Source of the DNA: JBIKWM01 sp044356305
Lineage (GTDB): Bacteria > Bacteroidota > Bacteroidia > UBA10329
Assembly: GCA_044356305.1 (NCBI GenBank)
Contig: JBIKWM010000001.1
Location: 319,114-383,113 of the forward strand
DNA: 64,000 bases
Direction of reading: 5' to 3'
Shown: positions 56,225 to 64,000 of the stretch, one piece after another
How positions within the stretch are numbered: the first letter of the stretch is position 1
Layout: each line of letters opens with the position of its first letter
Notes under the pieces: model-generated
What the model saw: the letters and a program-made list of their open reading frames with translations, nothing else
Told to the model about the DNA's origin: nothing
The model's database searches: none
Translations under genes and position numbers: made by a program

Positions 56225-57130
56225 TCATTTCACAACAACATAGGGCTCTATCTGCCTGAATTTCTCCTCGTTGATGAGCACGATCTGGCGCAGGTCCTCC
56301 ACCTTGCGGAAGCGGCCATGCTGCTGGCGGTAAGCCACAATCACCTTGGCCAATTTCCAGCCGATGTAAGGGTGTCGCGCCAGCGTGTCGGCTATTGCGG
56401 TATTGATATCAATGGTGCGCAACGGAATGGGATCAAGCTCGATGCGGGGCATGATGAGCGCCAGGCGGGACGAGTCCATGCCGTACACCTCGGCCAATTG
56501 TTCGATGCTGTGATAACCGCCCAGTTTCTGACGGTGCCGCGCAATGCGCCCAGCATATGCCGGTCCGATGCCGGGCAGGGTGGCAAGCTCTACCGTGTCG
56601 GCCGAATTGATGTGCACTTTGGGCCGAGGTGCAGGTGCAGGTCTTGGTGTCTTCGGTTCGTACCTGAAAGGTTCCTTCGGGGCGGGCAGGGTGGCCGGGT
56701 CAAACCGGATATAGGGCTCCAATCTGTCCATCCGTTCGCTCAACATGCTCATGCGGCCCATGTGGGCCGTGTCGCGGAACCCGCCCGAACGGTCGCGGAA
56801 CCGGACAATGACCGCGGCCTGCTTAGGGCTGTAGCCAAGCAGGACCCAGCCTGCGCTGTCCAGTGTGTTGGGGTCGAACATGAAAAGAGAATCGGGTCTT
56901 CTCTCCGTGCCCTTGTTCCAATCGTTCGTGGCGGCTGAATCTGAAATGGCCATCAGATCAGGGCCAAGGGAATCCACGTAGTATAGCAGTTCGGCCTGGG
57001 TCTCCGCATCAGTGGGCATCAGGCGCAGGGCCAGATCAACCGTCAACACGCCAAAAAGTATGACAATGAGCAACAATGCGCCCTGCCGCTCGATGCGGTG
57101 GAAACGGAAGTACTCCCGCAGCCACTCCAT
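56225..57130 (-). CDS. membrane-anchored ComEA-like helix-hairpin-helix protein
   Basis: A 301-residue protein with an N-terminal membrane segment (ALLLIVILFGVLTVDLALRL, about 18-37) and three HhH regions: NTLDSAGWVLLGYSPKQAAV (about 86-105), VHINSADTVELATLPGIGPA and IARHRQKLGGYHSIEQLAEV, and finally INTAIADTLARHPYIGWKLA near 250. This arrangement matches the Bacteroidota ComEA-like proteins, which bind double-stranded DNA at the membrane and are related to competence factors. The Pro-rich linker (PRPAPAPRPK) separates the first from the later HhH units. It leads apt in a minus-strand run. Confidence 0.82.
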   Translation of the reverse strand: MEWLREYFRFHRIERQGALLLIVILFGVLTVDLALRLMPTDAETQAELLYYVDSLGPDLMAISDSAATNDWNKGTERRPDSLFMFDPNTLDSAGWVLLGYSPKQAAVIVRFRDRSGGFRDTAHMGRMSMLSERMDRLEPYIRFDPATLPAPKEPFRYEPKTPRPAPAPRPKVHINSADTVELATLPGIGPAYAGRIARHRQKLGGYHSIEQLAEVYGMDSSRLALIMPRIELDPIPLRTIDINTAIADTLARHPYIGWKLAKVIVAYRQQHGRFRKVEDLRQIVLINEEKFRQIEPYVVVK

Positions 57131-57158
57131 GGCGCCTATCGTTCAATGATGGCGGGCC

Positions 57159-57302
57159 TCAGCGGGGCTCGTCATCGTTCTCGCTGTAGCTGTCGGGCTC
57201 CGGACGCGGGGGGGTGCGCAGCACCTTGGCGAAGAAAAAACCGGTGATGGCCGTCACCACACTCATGGTGACAATCATGAGCAGAAGGGCTGATGTGTTC
57301 AT
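57159..57302 (-). CDS. small subunit of an NSS amino-acid transporter (MetS-like)
   Basis: A 47-residue one-helix membrane protein: MNTSALLLMIVTMSVVTAIT, GFFFAKVLR and then a Pro/Glu/Asp-rich tail (TPPRPEPDSYSENDDEPR). It matches the MetS small-subunit plan, known from the methionine/alanine symporter MetPS of Corynebacterium. Its ATG overlaps the TGA of the large transporter gene (ATGA), which settles the start; the open frame 17 codons longer is not used. Too short for most gene finders. Confidence 0.8.
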   Translation of the reverse strand: MNTSALLLMIVTMSVVTAITGFFFAKVLRTPPRPEPDSYSENDDEPR

Positions 57303-58963
57303 CGGTGGGCGTGTCTGTTGCGTTTCTGATGGGCTATGTAAACCAAGGCGCATATGCCCACGAACAACAGGAGCAGCAGCAGGCGCGCGGCATTGGTGTA
57401 AAAGAGTTTCTCGTTGAGTGATGCGATCACCACCGGGTCGGTGGCTGCGGCCAATTGCTCGTGCAGGCCTGCATTGGTTATCTGCTTCACAATGGAACCA
57501 TTATCGAACGGCCATCCGCCACCCGACATCAGGCTATTCTTCGCACCGATCCAGTCATTGCCCTTGGGGGTGATGAGCGAACCTATGAACACGAACAGCA
57601 GCAGGACGGGGGTGATGTACTTGATCACAAACCGATAGAAGCCGGGCACTTTGATATCGCCCCCCTGATTGATCTCCTTCCAGCCCTTGTCCATGCCGAA
57701 CACCCATGCGAACAGGATGCTCTCTACCAGGGCGAACACCACGAGGCTTACGGTTCCGGCCCAATAATCGTACTCATCGAACACCCCTTGCTGGAAGAAC
57801 AGCACTGTGGGCAGGCCGAGCATGAGCACAATGGCACCGAATGACCACGCACCTTGCTTTTGGGTCCACCTGAACTCATCGCGCATGAAGCCCATCCAAG
57901 GGGTGCCCATTGCCAACGAGGAGGTGATGCCCGCGAAGAAGAGCAGCCCGAACCACATGACCCCGGCCACGGTGGCCAATATGGGCCCCCAGTTGTTGAA
58001 CAGGTAGGGCATGGTCTGGAACGCCATGCCGAACCCTGCATTGGCCTTCACCCAATCGAGGCCGAGGTAGCCCGCAGCAATGGGGATGACGATGCTAGAG
58101 CCGAGAACGACCTCAACGAACTCGTTCATGAAACCGGCTGAGACTGCATTGAGAGCGATATCGTCCTTGGCCCGCACATACGAGGCGTAGCACTGAATGC
58201 TGCCCATGCCCAGGCTGAGGGTGAAAAAGATTTGACCGGCCGCTGCGAGCCACACCTTGGGGTTAGAGAGGGAGTCGAACTGGGGTGTCCACAGGAAGTT
58301 AAGTCCTGCAATGGCGCTCGCGTCAGGATGCTCTGCGCTGGCACCGCTGGTGCCGAGGGTAAGGCCCCTGATAGCAAGGAACACCCCGAAGAGGATGAGC
58401 AATGGCATGCCGATCTTGGCGGCCTTCTCCACCCCATCGAGCCCGCGCGACAGGATATACGTGTTGAGCAGGATGCAGAGAATGAAGAAGACGATGGCCT
58501 CATAAGGTATGCCGGTGGTGCTCTGCATCACATCGACATATTGCCCGAAGAAGGCGGCCACCTGGCTCTGCGACATGCCCTGAAAAGTGCCCGCCACCGA
58601 GTGCATGACATAGGCCATGGTCCAACTCTCGATGTAGCAGTAATAGGCGGCCACCGCTATATTGGTGAATATGCCGAACACGCCTATGTACTTCCACCAC
58701 GACCGGGCGGGGTCGAGGCGGTGAAGGATGAACGGGGTGCTGTGGTCGCCATGTTTGCCACCGAAACGGCCCGTGGCCCACTCTATCCAGAGCAGCGGGA
58801 TGCCCATGAGCAGGAAGCAGACGATATAGGGAATGATGAACGCTCCGCCCCCGTTGTTGATGGCCTGAACGGGGAAGCGCAGGAAATTGCCCAATCCCAC
58901 CGCATTGCCCGCCATGGCCAATATGAGGCCTATCCTGGAACCCCAGGCTTCTTTCTGTGACAT
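57299..58963 (-). CDS. sodium:neurotransmitter symporter family transporter (MetP-like)
   Basis: A 554-residue Na+-coupled transporter of the NSS (SLC6-like) family with about 12 membrane helices. Helix 1 has the sodium/substrate motif AGNAVGLGNFLRFP, followed by NGGGAFIIPYIVCF; later come FTLSLGMGSIQCYASYV (helix 6 core) and FFAGITSSLAMGTPWMG. Substrate is probably a neutral amino acid such as methionine or alanine, inferred from the MetS-like subunit coded directly after it with a 4-base overlap. Lacks a signal peptide as expected for this family. Confidence 0.9.
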   Translation of the reverse strand: MSQKEAWGSRIGLILAMAGNAVGLGNFLRFPVQAINNGGGAFIIPYIVCFLLMGIPLLWIEWATGRFGGKHGDHSTPFILHRLDPARSWWKYIGVFGIFTNIAVAAYYCYIESWTMAYVMHSVAGTFQGMSQSQVAAFFGQYVDVMQSTTGIPYEAIVFFILCILLNTYILSRGLDGVEKAAKIGMPLLILFGVFLAIRGLTLGTSGASAEHPDASAIAGLNFLWTPQFDSLSNPKVWLAAAGQIFFTLSLGMGSIQCYASYVRAKDDIALNAVSAGFMNEFVEVVLGSSIVIPIAAGYLGLDWVKANAGFGMAFQTMPYLFNNWGPILATVAGVMWFGLLFFAGITSSLAMGTPWMGFMRDEFRWTQKQGAWSFGAIVLMLGLPTVLFFQQGVFDEYDYWAGTVSLVVFALVESILFAWVFGMDKGWKEINQGGDIKVPGFYRFVIKYITPVLLLFVFIGSLITPKGNDWIGAKNSLMSGGGWPFDNGSIVKQITNAGLHEQLAAATDPVVIASLNEKLFYTNAARLLLLLLFVGICALVYIAHQKRNRHAHR

Positions 58964-59062
58964 GTGTTACTCTGTAGGTCGGCTAATGTAGGCCTTCAGG
59001 AGAAAATAGTTTGCATGAAAAGAGTGTGGCCCGGGTCCATCAATCGGTCCATACAGAAAGGA

Positions 59063-59971
59063 TCAACCCTTCCACCGCTTCAACTGCGCATCAACAATGG
59101 CAATTCCTTCGCGGAATGAGTGCGGACTGTAGCCCAGACCCCTATGGGCTTTGGATATTATGAACCCGGTGCGTGGCGGGCGCTTGGCCGGTTGGTTCAA
59201 TGTGGCCGAAGAGACAGGCCTGATCAGGCCCTTGTCAAGGCCATAGAAATCGGCCACCTCGCGCACGATGTCAATCACACACATCATGTCGCTGCCCGAC
59301 ACGTGATAGACGCCTGTTGCCTTGCGCAGGGCGGCCTGCACACATGCCTCGGCCAGATCCTCAGCCAGCGTTGGGCTGCGCCACTGGTCGTCCACCACAT
59401 TGATGGGGTCGCCCTTTTCAAGGGCCTGCTTAGCCCACAGGACAATGTTGCTCCGGCTGGCGTTGTCAACCACACCGAAAACGAGTATGGTGCGCAGAAT
59501 GGCCCAAGGTGCCGTGCCGAGGGTCACCTCGTGTTCACCCAGTAGCTTCGAGCGGCCGTAGTAGCTCAGCGGAGCGGGGGTGGCCGACTCATCATAGGGC
59601 CCGGCCTCGCCATCAAATATGAAGTCGGTGCTCACATGCACCACGTGCGCCCCGACCGCCTCGGCAGCCTTCACCACATTGCGCACTGCGATGATGTTGG
59701 CGCGGTCGCAGGCCTCTTTCTCCACCTCGCAGGCATCGACATTGGTCATGGCCGCAGTGTGGATGATGCTGTCGGGCCTGATGGTTCCTACAACCCGTAT
59801 CACCTCTTCGGCATCCTCCACGTCAAGAGCGATGTATGTGTATCCCTCGTGCACAGCCAGGCGGCAGGCGCCCCGAGCGGTGGCAGTTAGTTGAACGCCC
59901 TTTTCGCGAAGCAGGCGATACACCACTTTTTGGCCCAAGAGGCCATTGGCCCCTGTGATCAGGATATTCAT
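59063..59971 (-). CDS. RmlD-like NAD(P)-dependent sugar-nucleotide reductase
   Basis: A 302-residue SDR of the RmlD/dTDP-4-dehydrorhamnose reductase type. The Rossmann loop is TGANGLLGQKVVY at residues 6-18; HTAAMTNVDACE and HVSTDFIFDGEAGPY are standard; the active site YxxxK is YYGRSKLLGEHEV near residue 137. It could reduce a dTDP- or other 4-keto sugar or be a methionine adenosyltransferase beta-subunit-like homologue, but no other rhamnose genes are nearby. It ends 5 bases from the potassium channel gene upstream, so the two may share a transcript. Confidence 0.88.
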   Translation of the reverse strand: MNILITGANGLLGQKVVYRLLREKGVQLTATARGACRLAVHEGYTYIALDVEDAEEVIRVVGTIRPDSIIHTAAMTNVDACEVEKEACDRANIIAVRNVVKAAEAVGAHVVHVSTDFIFDGEAGPYDESATPAPLSYYGRSKLLGEHEVTLGTAPWAILRTILVFGVVDNASRSNIVLWAKQALEKGDPINVVDDQWRSPTLAEDLAEACVQAALRKATGVYHVSGSDMMCVIDIVREVADFYGLDKGLIRPVSSATLNQPAKRPPRTGFIISKAHRGLGYSPHSFREGIAIVDAQLKRWKG

Positions 59972-59976
59972 GGTAT

Positions 59977-60960
59977 TCAGGTGCTGGCTGCAATCTCAAG
60001 GGCCCGTACCTGAGCCCGTGTGCCCAGTACGAAAAGTTTGGTGCCGGCCTGCACCTCGGTATCGGGCGAGGGATTGTACACCATCTGTCCATCTTTTCCC
60101 TTAAGCCCTATGCAGTTGATTCCGCCCTTGCCCACAGGGGTGAGTGCACCGAGCCTTTTGGCCGAAACACAGGTCACCTCATCTAGCATGACCTGATCGC
60201 CCGAGCGCACCTTTAGCGCATCGATGAACTCCATTAGGTCGGGCTGGACCACGAGCTGTGCCATGTGCGCCCCGCCCACGCGGTCGGGCATGATCACATT
60301 GTCGGCCCCGGCATGGCGCAGTTTGCTATCGGCCCCTTCATCGCTTGCCCTTGAAATGATGAGCAGATCGGGGCGCAGCACGCGTGCCGACAGCACCACG
60401 TAGAGGTTGTCGGCATCGGTGGGCAAGGTTGTGATCAGGGCCCTGGCCCTCTCTATGCCGGCCTGCCGCAGCACATCGTCCTGCGTGGCATCGCCAGCGA
60501 TGAAGTATTGTCCGCTCAGGTCAAGGGCCGCGTTGCGCTCGCGGTCCTTCTCTATCACAACGTGGGTCACCCCATTGTCGGTCAGTGTCCGTACGGCTTG
60601 CTGCCCGTTTCGGCCATATCCGCAAACGATGGTGTGACCGCTGATCTTTGCTAATTCCTTATCCAAGTGCATATCAAACAGGTACCTTCTCAGTCTTCCG
60701 TCTATGAGGTATCGGGTCACCTCTGACAGGGCGTAGGCAAAGGTACCGAAGCTGGCCATGAGCAGGCCCATGGTAAATAGGCGGCCCGCATCGGACAGGG
60801 GCCGCACCTCGCCATAACCCACGGTGGACACAGTGATCACCGTCATATATAGGGCATCGAGAAAACGGAAATCATCGATGACCATGTAGCCAGATACCCC
60901 GACAGCCGTCACAACAGCCAGCAGAACCACAGGGTAAATGACAGAAGGCAGCCTTCTCAT
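59977..60960 (-). CDS. potassium channel with RCK (TrkA) domains
   Basis: A 327-residue Kch/MthK-like channel. Two membrane helices flank the pore loop, which holds the potassium selectivity filter TVGYGE near residue 46. A TrkA-N domain follows (TIVCGYGRNGQQAVRTL, NAD-type Rossmann motif GYGRNG, near 115) and then TrkA-C (about 235-327, with VMLDEVTCVSAKRLGAL). It should conduct K+ across the inner membrane under control of nucleotides or redox state. Its gene follows the PspC gene by 6 bases. Confidence 0.93.
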   Translation of the reverse strand: MRRLPSVIYPVVLLAVVTAVGVSGYMVIDDFRFLDALYMTVITVSTVGYGEVRPLSDAGRLFTMGLLMASFGTFAYALSEVTRYLIDGRLRRYLFDMHLDKELAKISGHTIVCGYGRNGQQAVRTLTDNGVTHVVIEKDRERNAALDLSGQYFIAGDATQDDVLRQAGIERARALITTLPTDADNLYVVLSARVLRPDLLIISRASDEGADSKLRHAGADNVIMPDRVGGAHMAQLVVQPDLMEFIDALKVRSGDQVMLDEVTCVSAKRLGALTPVGKGGINCIGLKGKDGQMVYNPSPDTEVQAGTKLFVLGTRAQVRALEIAAST

Positions 60961-60966
60961 GACCGC

Positions 60967-61215
60967 TCAAAGGTCCCACACGCTGCGCCTGCGTGGCCAC
61001 AGCCAAGGCTTCAACTGCTCTTTATGCTCAAGTATGAATGAGAAGATGGCGTAGATCAGGATAGGCGATCCGAAGGTGAAGAAACTGAGGTAGATGAAGT
61101 ACATGCGGATGGTGGTGGCGCGTATGCCGAGGCGCTCTCCGAACCATGCGCACACCCCGAAAACCTGTAGTTCGAGGAGCGACTTGCTGCGGTCAATGGT
61201 CTCTTTGTCCATCAT
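60967..61215 (-). CDS. PspC-domain small membrane protein
   Basis: An 82-residue protein from ATG 61215, which overlaps the DUF2851 stop as ATGA. The PspC domain is evident: the amphipathic start (MMDKETIDRSKSLLELQ), VFGVCAWFGERLGIRATTIR and a hydrophobic helix (MYFIYLSFFTFGSPILIYAI), then FSFILEHKEQLKPWLWP. PspC proteins sense membrane stress in enterics; in Bacteroidota the role is unproven. No pspA or pspB is near. The open frame upstream of the ATG is unsupported. Confidence 0.88.
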   Translation of the reverse strand: MMDKETIDRSKSLLELQVFGVCAWFGERLGIRATTIRMYFIYLSFFTFGSPILIYAIFSFILEHKEQLKPWLWPRRRSVWDL

Positions 61216-62480
61216 GTGCGGAGCAGTGTGGTACCGATGGCGCAATGTAGGCAATTGCGCCTGTCGCAATAATCATGGCGCAGGGTGAGCAGGGCCTGGG
61301 TCTGGGCGGCATCGGCAGGGCGCAACCCGAGGGCCATAAATCCCCGCACCGTGCGGTTGTCCTCTGGTCCGAGCCCGTTGAGCCAACCGAGCACCTGCTC
61401 TTTCAGCTCGTAGCGTCCGCTGCGGTCGTGCCGCACAAAGAGGAAGGGTACCACGGCATTTATGATGATGCTGTCGATGGCATCGTGTCCCAGGGCCTTG
61501 GGCCGCACCACAGTGCTCACTTCACCGAAACGGAACCGCGAGGTCCAGTACCCCGAGGCCACGGTGCCCAACAGGGCGCGCACATCGGCCGGGCCTGCGC
61601 AGCCCGAAATGGCCTGTAGCAAAGGGCCATGGCGGTGAACGATGGCGGCCAGCTGCGATATGCGCACCGTGGGGAAAGCGGCCGGCCTGAGCCGCGCGAA
61701 ACGCCAGCGATGGGCCGCCATGGGTTTTAGTCCGTTGGCGTGAGCGAGGTAACGATACTCGCGCAGCAGCCCGCTGGAATGGTCGTCAACGGGCGGGTCG
61801 GGCAGGAGGCCTGCCGTACCGAACAGCAGCGCCTCGGTGAGCATGATGTCATTGCGGCCCTTGCCCATTACCTTCCATGGCAGGGCGAGACCGAGTTCCT
61901 CAAAGGCATCGTCATTGACCTTGGCGCCCATGTAGCGGAATATCCACGCCTGAAAAGCCTGCTCCAGATCGCCCCCGCACCGCCCGATGAGCGCCTCTAT
62001 ACGTGACGCGCGGGCCTCCATGCGGCCTATTAGCAGCCGTTCGAGCCACGTGCTGACGGTGATGTGGGGCACAGTGGCGAGGGTGGCACCGCAGGGTATG
62101 GCATCGCGGCTGTGCATGAGGCGGGCGTGGCGGTGCAGTATCTGGTCGCTCACCACGGGGGCCAACTCTACCGTTGGGAATGCCCCGAGCGGCACATCGG
62201 TGTCGTGGTTGAATACAAGGTGTAGGATGATGTTGGCATAGCGCGGGTCGTTCTGGTGACCGTGGCGCAGCCAGTCTGAGCTGCGCACGTGCACCTCAAT
62301 GCTGCCTGCCCACAGGGTGCCATCGATGCGTAGGCGGGCATCGGCCAGGTCGGGGCCGGCATCGTACTGCCGGGTGCCGGGGCTCACCACCTCCACCGGG
62401 CGGCCATCGGTGGTGCGCAGTGCGCTGGCATCGTACAGGCGCTGCCGCCACAGGAAAAGGATGAGTTCCTCGTTCAGCAT
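61212..62480 (-). CDS. DUF2851 family protein
   Basis: A 422-residue cytoplasmic protein of the Bacteroidota DUF2851 family: LFLWRQRLYDASAL, VVSPGTRQYDAGPDLADAR, LWAGSIEVHVRSSDW and ANIILHLVFNHDTDV in the N-terminal 110 residues look like a nuclease-like core with conserved Asp, Glu and His; the rest is helical, ending with a CDRRNCLHC Cys pair. No function is known. Its stop overlaps the PspC start by 4 bases, so they are coupled. Confidence 0.88.
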   Translation of the reverse strand: MLNEELILFLWRQRLYDASALRTTDGRPVEVVSPGTRQYDAGPDLADARLRIDGTLWAGSIEVHVRSSDWLRHGHQNDPRYANIILHLVFNHDTDVPLGAFPTVELAPVVSDQILHRHARLMHSRDAIPCGATLATVPHITVSTWLERLLIGRMEARASRIEALIGRCGGDLEQAFQAWIFRYMGAKVNDDAFEELGLALPWKVMGKGRNDIMLTEALLFGTAGLLPDPPVDDHSSGLLREYRYLAHANGLKPMAAHRWRFARLRPAAFPTVRISQLAAIVHRHGPLLQAISGCAGPADVRALLGTVASGYWTSRFRFGEVSTVVRPKALGHDAIDSIIINAVVPFLFVRHDRSGRYELKEQVLGWLNGLGPEDNRTVRGFMALGLRPADAAQTQALLTLRHDYCDRRNCLHCAIGTTLLRT

Positions 62481-62508
62481 CTATAGACCGACCCAAAGAT
62501 CTGCACCC

Positions 62509-63330
62509 TCAGACCACACCGTGCTCCGCCAGCAGCGCCTCCATTTCGGCCTGCATCCTGTGGGCCTCGGCCCGTGCCGCCTCGGCAAAGTCGGTGCCCG
62601 CGCTGGCGTAAATGATGCTGCGCGAGGCATTGACCAGCAGGCCGCACTGCGCATTCATACCGTAGCGCGCCACCTCGGCCAGGCTGCCGCCCTGCGCGCC
62701 CACCCCAGGCACGAGCAGGAAGTGGTGCGGTACTATGGCCCGAACGCTGGTCAGCATCTCGGCCCGCGTGGCGCCCACCACATACATGGTATCATCGGGT
62801 GTGCCCCAGGTGGACGAGGTGCGCAGCACGCGCTCGTACAGGGCCTCTCCACCGTCAAGGGTACGGGTCTCAAAATCATCGGCACCGGGGTTTGATGTCA
62901 GGGCCAGGATAACGGCCCAACGGCCCTGCATCCCCAAAAAAGGAGAGATGCTGTCTTTGCCCATGTAGGGCGAAAGGGTGATGGCATGGAACCCCATGGT
63001 TTCGAAGAAAGCCTTGGCGTACATGGCCGAGGTGTTGCCTATGTCGCCCCGTTTGGCATCGGCAATGGTGAGCACACCCGTGGGCATCTCGGTGCGCAGC
63101 TGCGCCAGCACCTCCAGTCCTTTCGGGCCAAAGGCCTCAAAGAAGGCCAGGTTGGGCTTGTATGCCACGCACAGGTGGTGGGTGGCGGCTATGATCTGCG
63201 AGCAGAAGCGGTACACGCCTTCGGCATCGCGGCTGATATGCGGGGGCAGTTTGGCAGGGTCGGGGTCGAGGCCGATGCACAGGAATGAGCGCTTGGCTAT
63301 TATCTGATCGGTTAGCTGTTGGCGGGTCAT
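62509..63330 (-). CDS. pyrF: orotidine 5'-phosphate decarboxylase
   Basis: Decarboxylates OMP to UMP, the last step of de novo pyrimidine synthesis. From ATG 63330 (MTRQQLTDQI) it is 273 residues, the long type 2 form. The catalytic motif DAKRGDIGNT lies near residue 90, preceded by CIGLDPDPAKLP and VAYKPNLAFFEAFG; the phosphate site is PGVGAQGG near the end. The open frame is 28 codons longer but starts in the intergenic region. Ends 28 bases from the DUF2851 gene start. Confidence 0.95.
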   Translation of the reverse strand: MTRQQLTDQIIAKRSFLCIGLDPDPAKLPPHISRDAEGVYRFCSQIIAATHHLCVAYKPNLAFFEAFGPKGLEVLAQLRTEMPTGVLTIADAKRGDIGNTSAMYAKAFFETMGFHAITLSPYMGKDSISPFLGMQGRWAVILALTSNPGADDFETRTLDGGEALYERVLRTSSTWGTPDDTMYVVGATRAEMLTSVRAIVPHHFLLVPGVGAQGGSLAEVARYGMNAQCGLLVNASRSIIYASAGTDFAEAARAEAHRMQAEMEALLAEHGVV

Positions 63331-63437
63331 GGCGCGAAGGTGGGCGATCTGGGTCGCTTGCGCTGAGGAATCATGAATGGTTGAAAAGATGGAGAAGTTG
63401 CTGACGTTGGTCATAGGTCCTGCCTCGGATTGTCAGA

Positions 63438-63445
63438 TAAGTTTG
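63438..63445 (+). promoter_or_regulatory. -7 element before the right-edge surface gene
   Basis: TAAGTTTG, a perfect TAnnTTTG, 22 bases before ATG 63468. Confidence 0.5.
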
Positions 63446-63467
63446 GCCCGTATCAAATCACATCAGC

Positions 63468-64000
63468 ATGAGACGACAGCTACACATCCTTGTTACAGGC
63501 CTTTGTGCCTACGTGCCCATGATGGCCCACGCCCAGTGGAACACCACAGGCAACGACATCAACAGCACCAACAGCGGCAACGTGGGCATAGGCACCGCCA
63601 CGCCTGTGGCCAAGCTTGATGTGGTGGGCAGCCTGAACCTGGGCGCAGGCAGTGGAATCAGCATAGGTGGCACCCGCATGTTGCACAACACGGGCACACA
63701 GAACCTGTTCCTAGGTCAGGAGGCGGGCAACGGCATCACCACCGGCATCCGCAACGTGTTCATCGGCCACCAGAGCGGCATGGCCACCACCGATGGCAGC
63801 ACCAACGCCTTCATAGGCTATCAGACAGGCCGTTTCAACCTGAGCGGGCAGGACAACATCTTCTTCGGCAACCGGTCGGGCTACCAGAACACCACGGGCA
63901 GCAAGAACAACTACATAGGCTACCAGGCCGGGCTCAACAGCACCACGGGCGAGAGCAACAGCTACTTCGGCTACCAGGCGGGCATGAACGCCACCACGGG
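63468..64000 (+). CDS. repeat-rich surface protein, 3' end outside window
   Basis: From ATG 63468 an open frame runs off the right edge with no stop in 177 codons. It starts with a signal peptide (MRRQLHILVTGLCAYVPMMA, then HAQ) and VGIGTATPVAKLDVVG, the pattern that opens many Bacteroidota phage-tail-like surface proteins. From about residue 75 it is a tandem repeat of roughly 20-25 residues: NVFIGHQSG, NAFIGYQTG, NIFFGNRSGYQNTTG, NYIGYQAGLNSTTG and SYFGYQAGMNATTG. These look like the left-handed parallel beta-roll of trimeric autotransporter (YadA-type) heads. Such proteins often end in a Peptidase_S74 chaperone or T9SS tail, which cannot be seen here. Confidence 0.82.
   Translation, partial: MRRQLHILVTGLCAYVPMMAHAQWNTTGNDINSTNSGNVGIGTATPVAKLDVVGSLNLGAGSGISIGGTRMLHNTGTQNLFLGQEAGNGITTGIRNVFIGHQSGMATTDGSTNAFIGYQTGRFNLSGQDNIFFGNRSGYQNTTGSKNNYIGYQAGLNSTTGESNSYFGYQAGMNATT

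Noticed and set aside
63690..64000. Possible CRISPR-like direct repeats at the right edge
   Set aside because: The repeats stay in frame, vary at third positions and encode GYQAG/NTTG motifs; they are protein repeats.
1..64000. Prophage, insertion sequences, rRNA or CRISPR arrays
   Set aside because: No transposase, integrase, terminase, Cas or rRNA sequence was recognised on either strand.

Overview
The window is a 64 kb chromosomal piece of a Bacteroidota bacterium, most likely of the order Flavobacteriales or close to it, with high GC for that group. The evidence is several secreted proteins ending in type IX secretion (T9SS) sorting domains, a TonB receptor with an N-terminal carboxypeptidase-regulatory-like domain, families largely confined to the phylum (DUF2851, DUF4412, DUF5522), recurrent TAnnTTTG/TTCG promoter elements, weak ribosome binding sites in general but a full Shine-Dalgarno sequence before rpsU.

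Layout. 0-6.7 kb: a nucleotide-sugar epimerase (cut by the left edge), a polyprenyl synthase, a small unknown gene, a T9SS cargo gene, rsmI, an M28 peptidase, pdxJ and an alpha/beta hydrolase. 6.7-25.2 kb: a surface/secretome region almost entirely on the minus strand. It holds a secreted endonuclease I, a TonB receptor and a nuclease-type lamin-tail (LTD) protein; a 1707-residue T9SS protein with two tandem 310-residue units; an operon of an LTD lipoprotein, a SdiA-regulated-like propeller, an OprO/P-type porin and a T9SS protein; and three more T9SS or LTD proteins. 25.2-28.5 kb: tRNA-Leu(CAG), a PhoD-like phosphatase, an unknown helical protein, a 31% GC islet, and a DUF433 antitoxin beside a broken DUF5615 toxin. 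28.4-39.8 kb: housekeeping and metabolism (glyQS, nadK, ALDH8A1-like dehydrogenase, DcyD-like enzyme, MpaB-type oxygenase, glucosaminidase) plus a NarL-type two-component system.

39.8-46.9 kb: DUF5522, an AAA_14/DUF4143 ATPase framed by short palindromes, then hutU, a small outer-membrane-type protein and a 351-residue protein in which I read a divergent kinase fold, followed by an RraB-like secreted protein and pgk. 47-54 kb: a TlpA-like thioredoxin protein, a HisKA_2 kinase with a LytTR regulator, rluB with a long disordered extension, yraN and a DUF4412 protein. 54-63.3 kb: rpsU, acyl-CoA dehydrogenase, apt, a ComEA-like HhH protein, a MetPS-type Na+ symporter with its tiny subunit, an RmlD-like reductase, a K+ channel, PspC, DUF2851 and pyrF. 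The right edge cuts a surface protein made of YadA-head-like repeats.

How it fits together. The nuclease/TonB/LTD group, the OprO/P-like porin and the PhoD-like phosphatase could together scavenge phosphate from extracellular DNA and esters; this is inference. The points most worth following are the kinase-like protein at 44.2-45.2 kb, the palindrome-framed ATPase at 40-41.5 kb, the AT-rich islet that sits where a toxin gene should continue (27.8-28.2 kb), the apparently leaderless transcripts, and the rpsU Shine-Dalgarno leader. No rRNA, prophage, insertion sequence or CRISPR array was seen.
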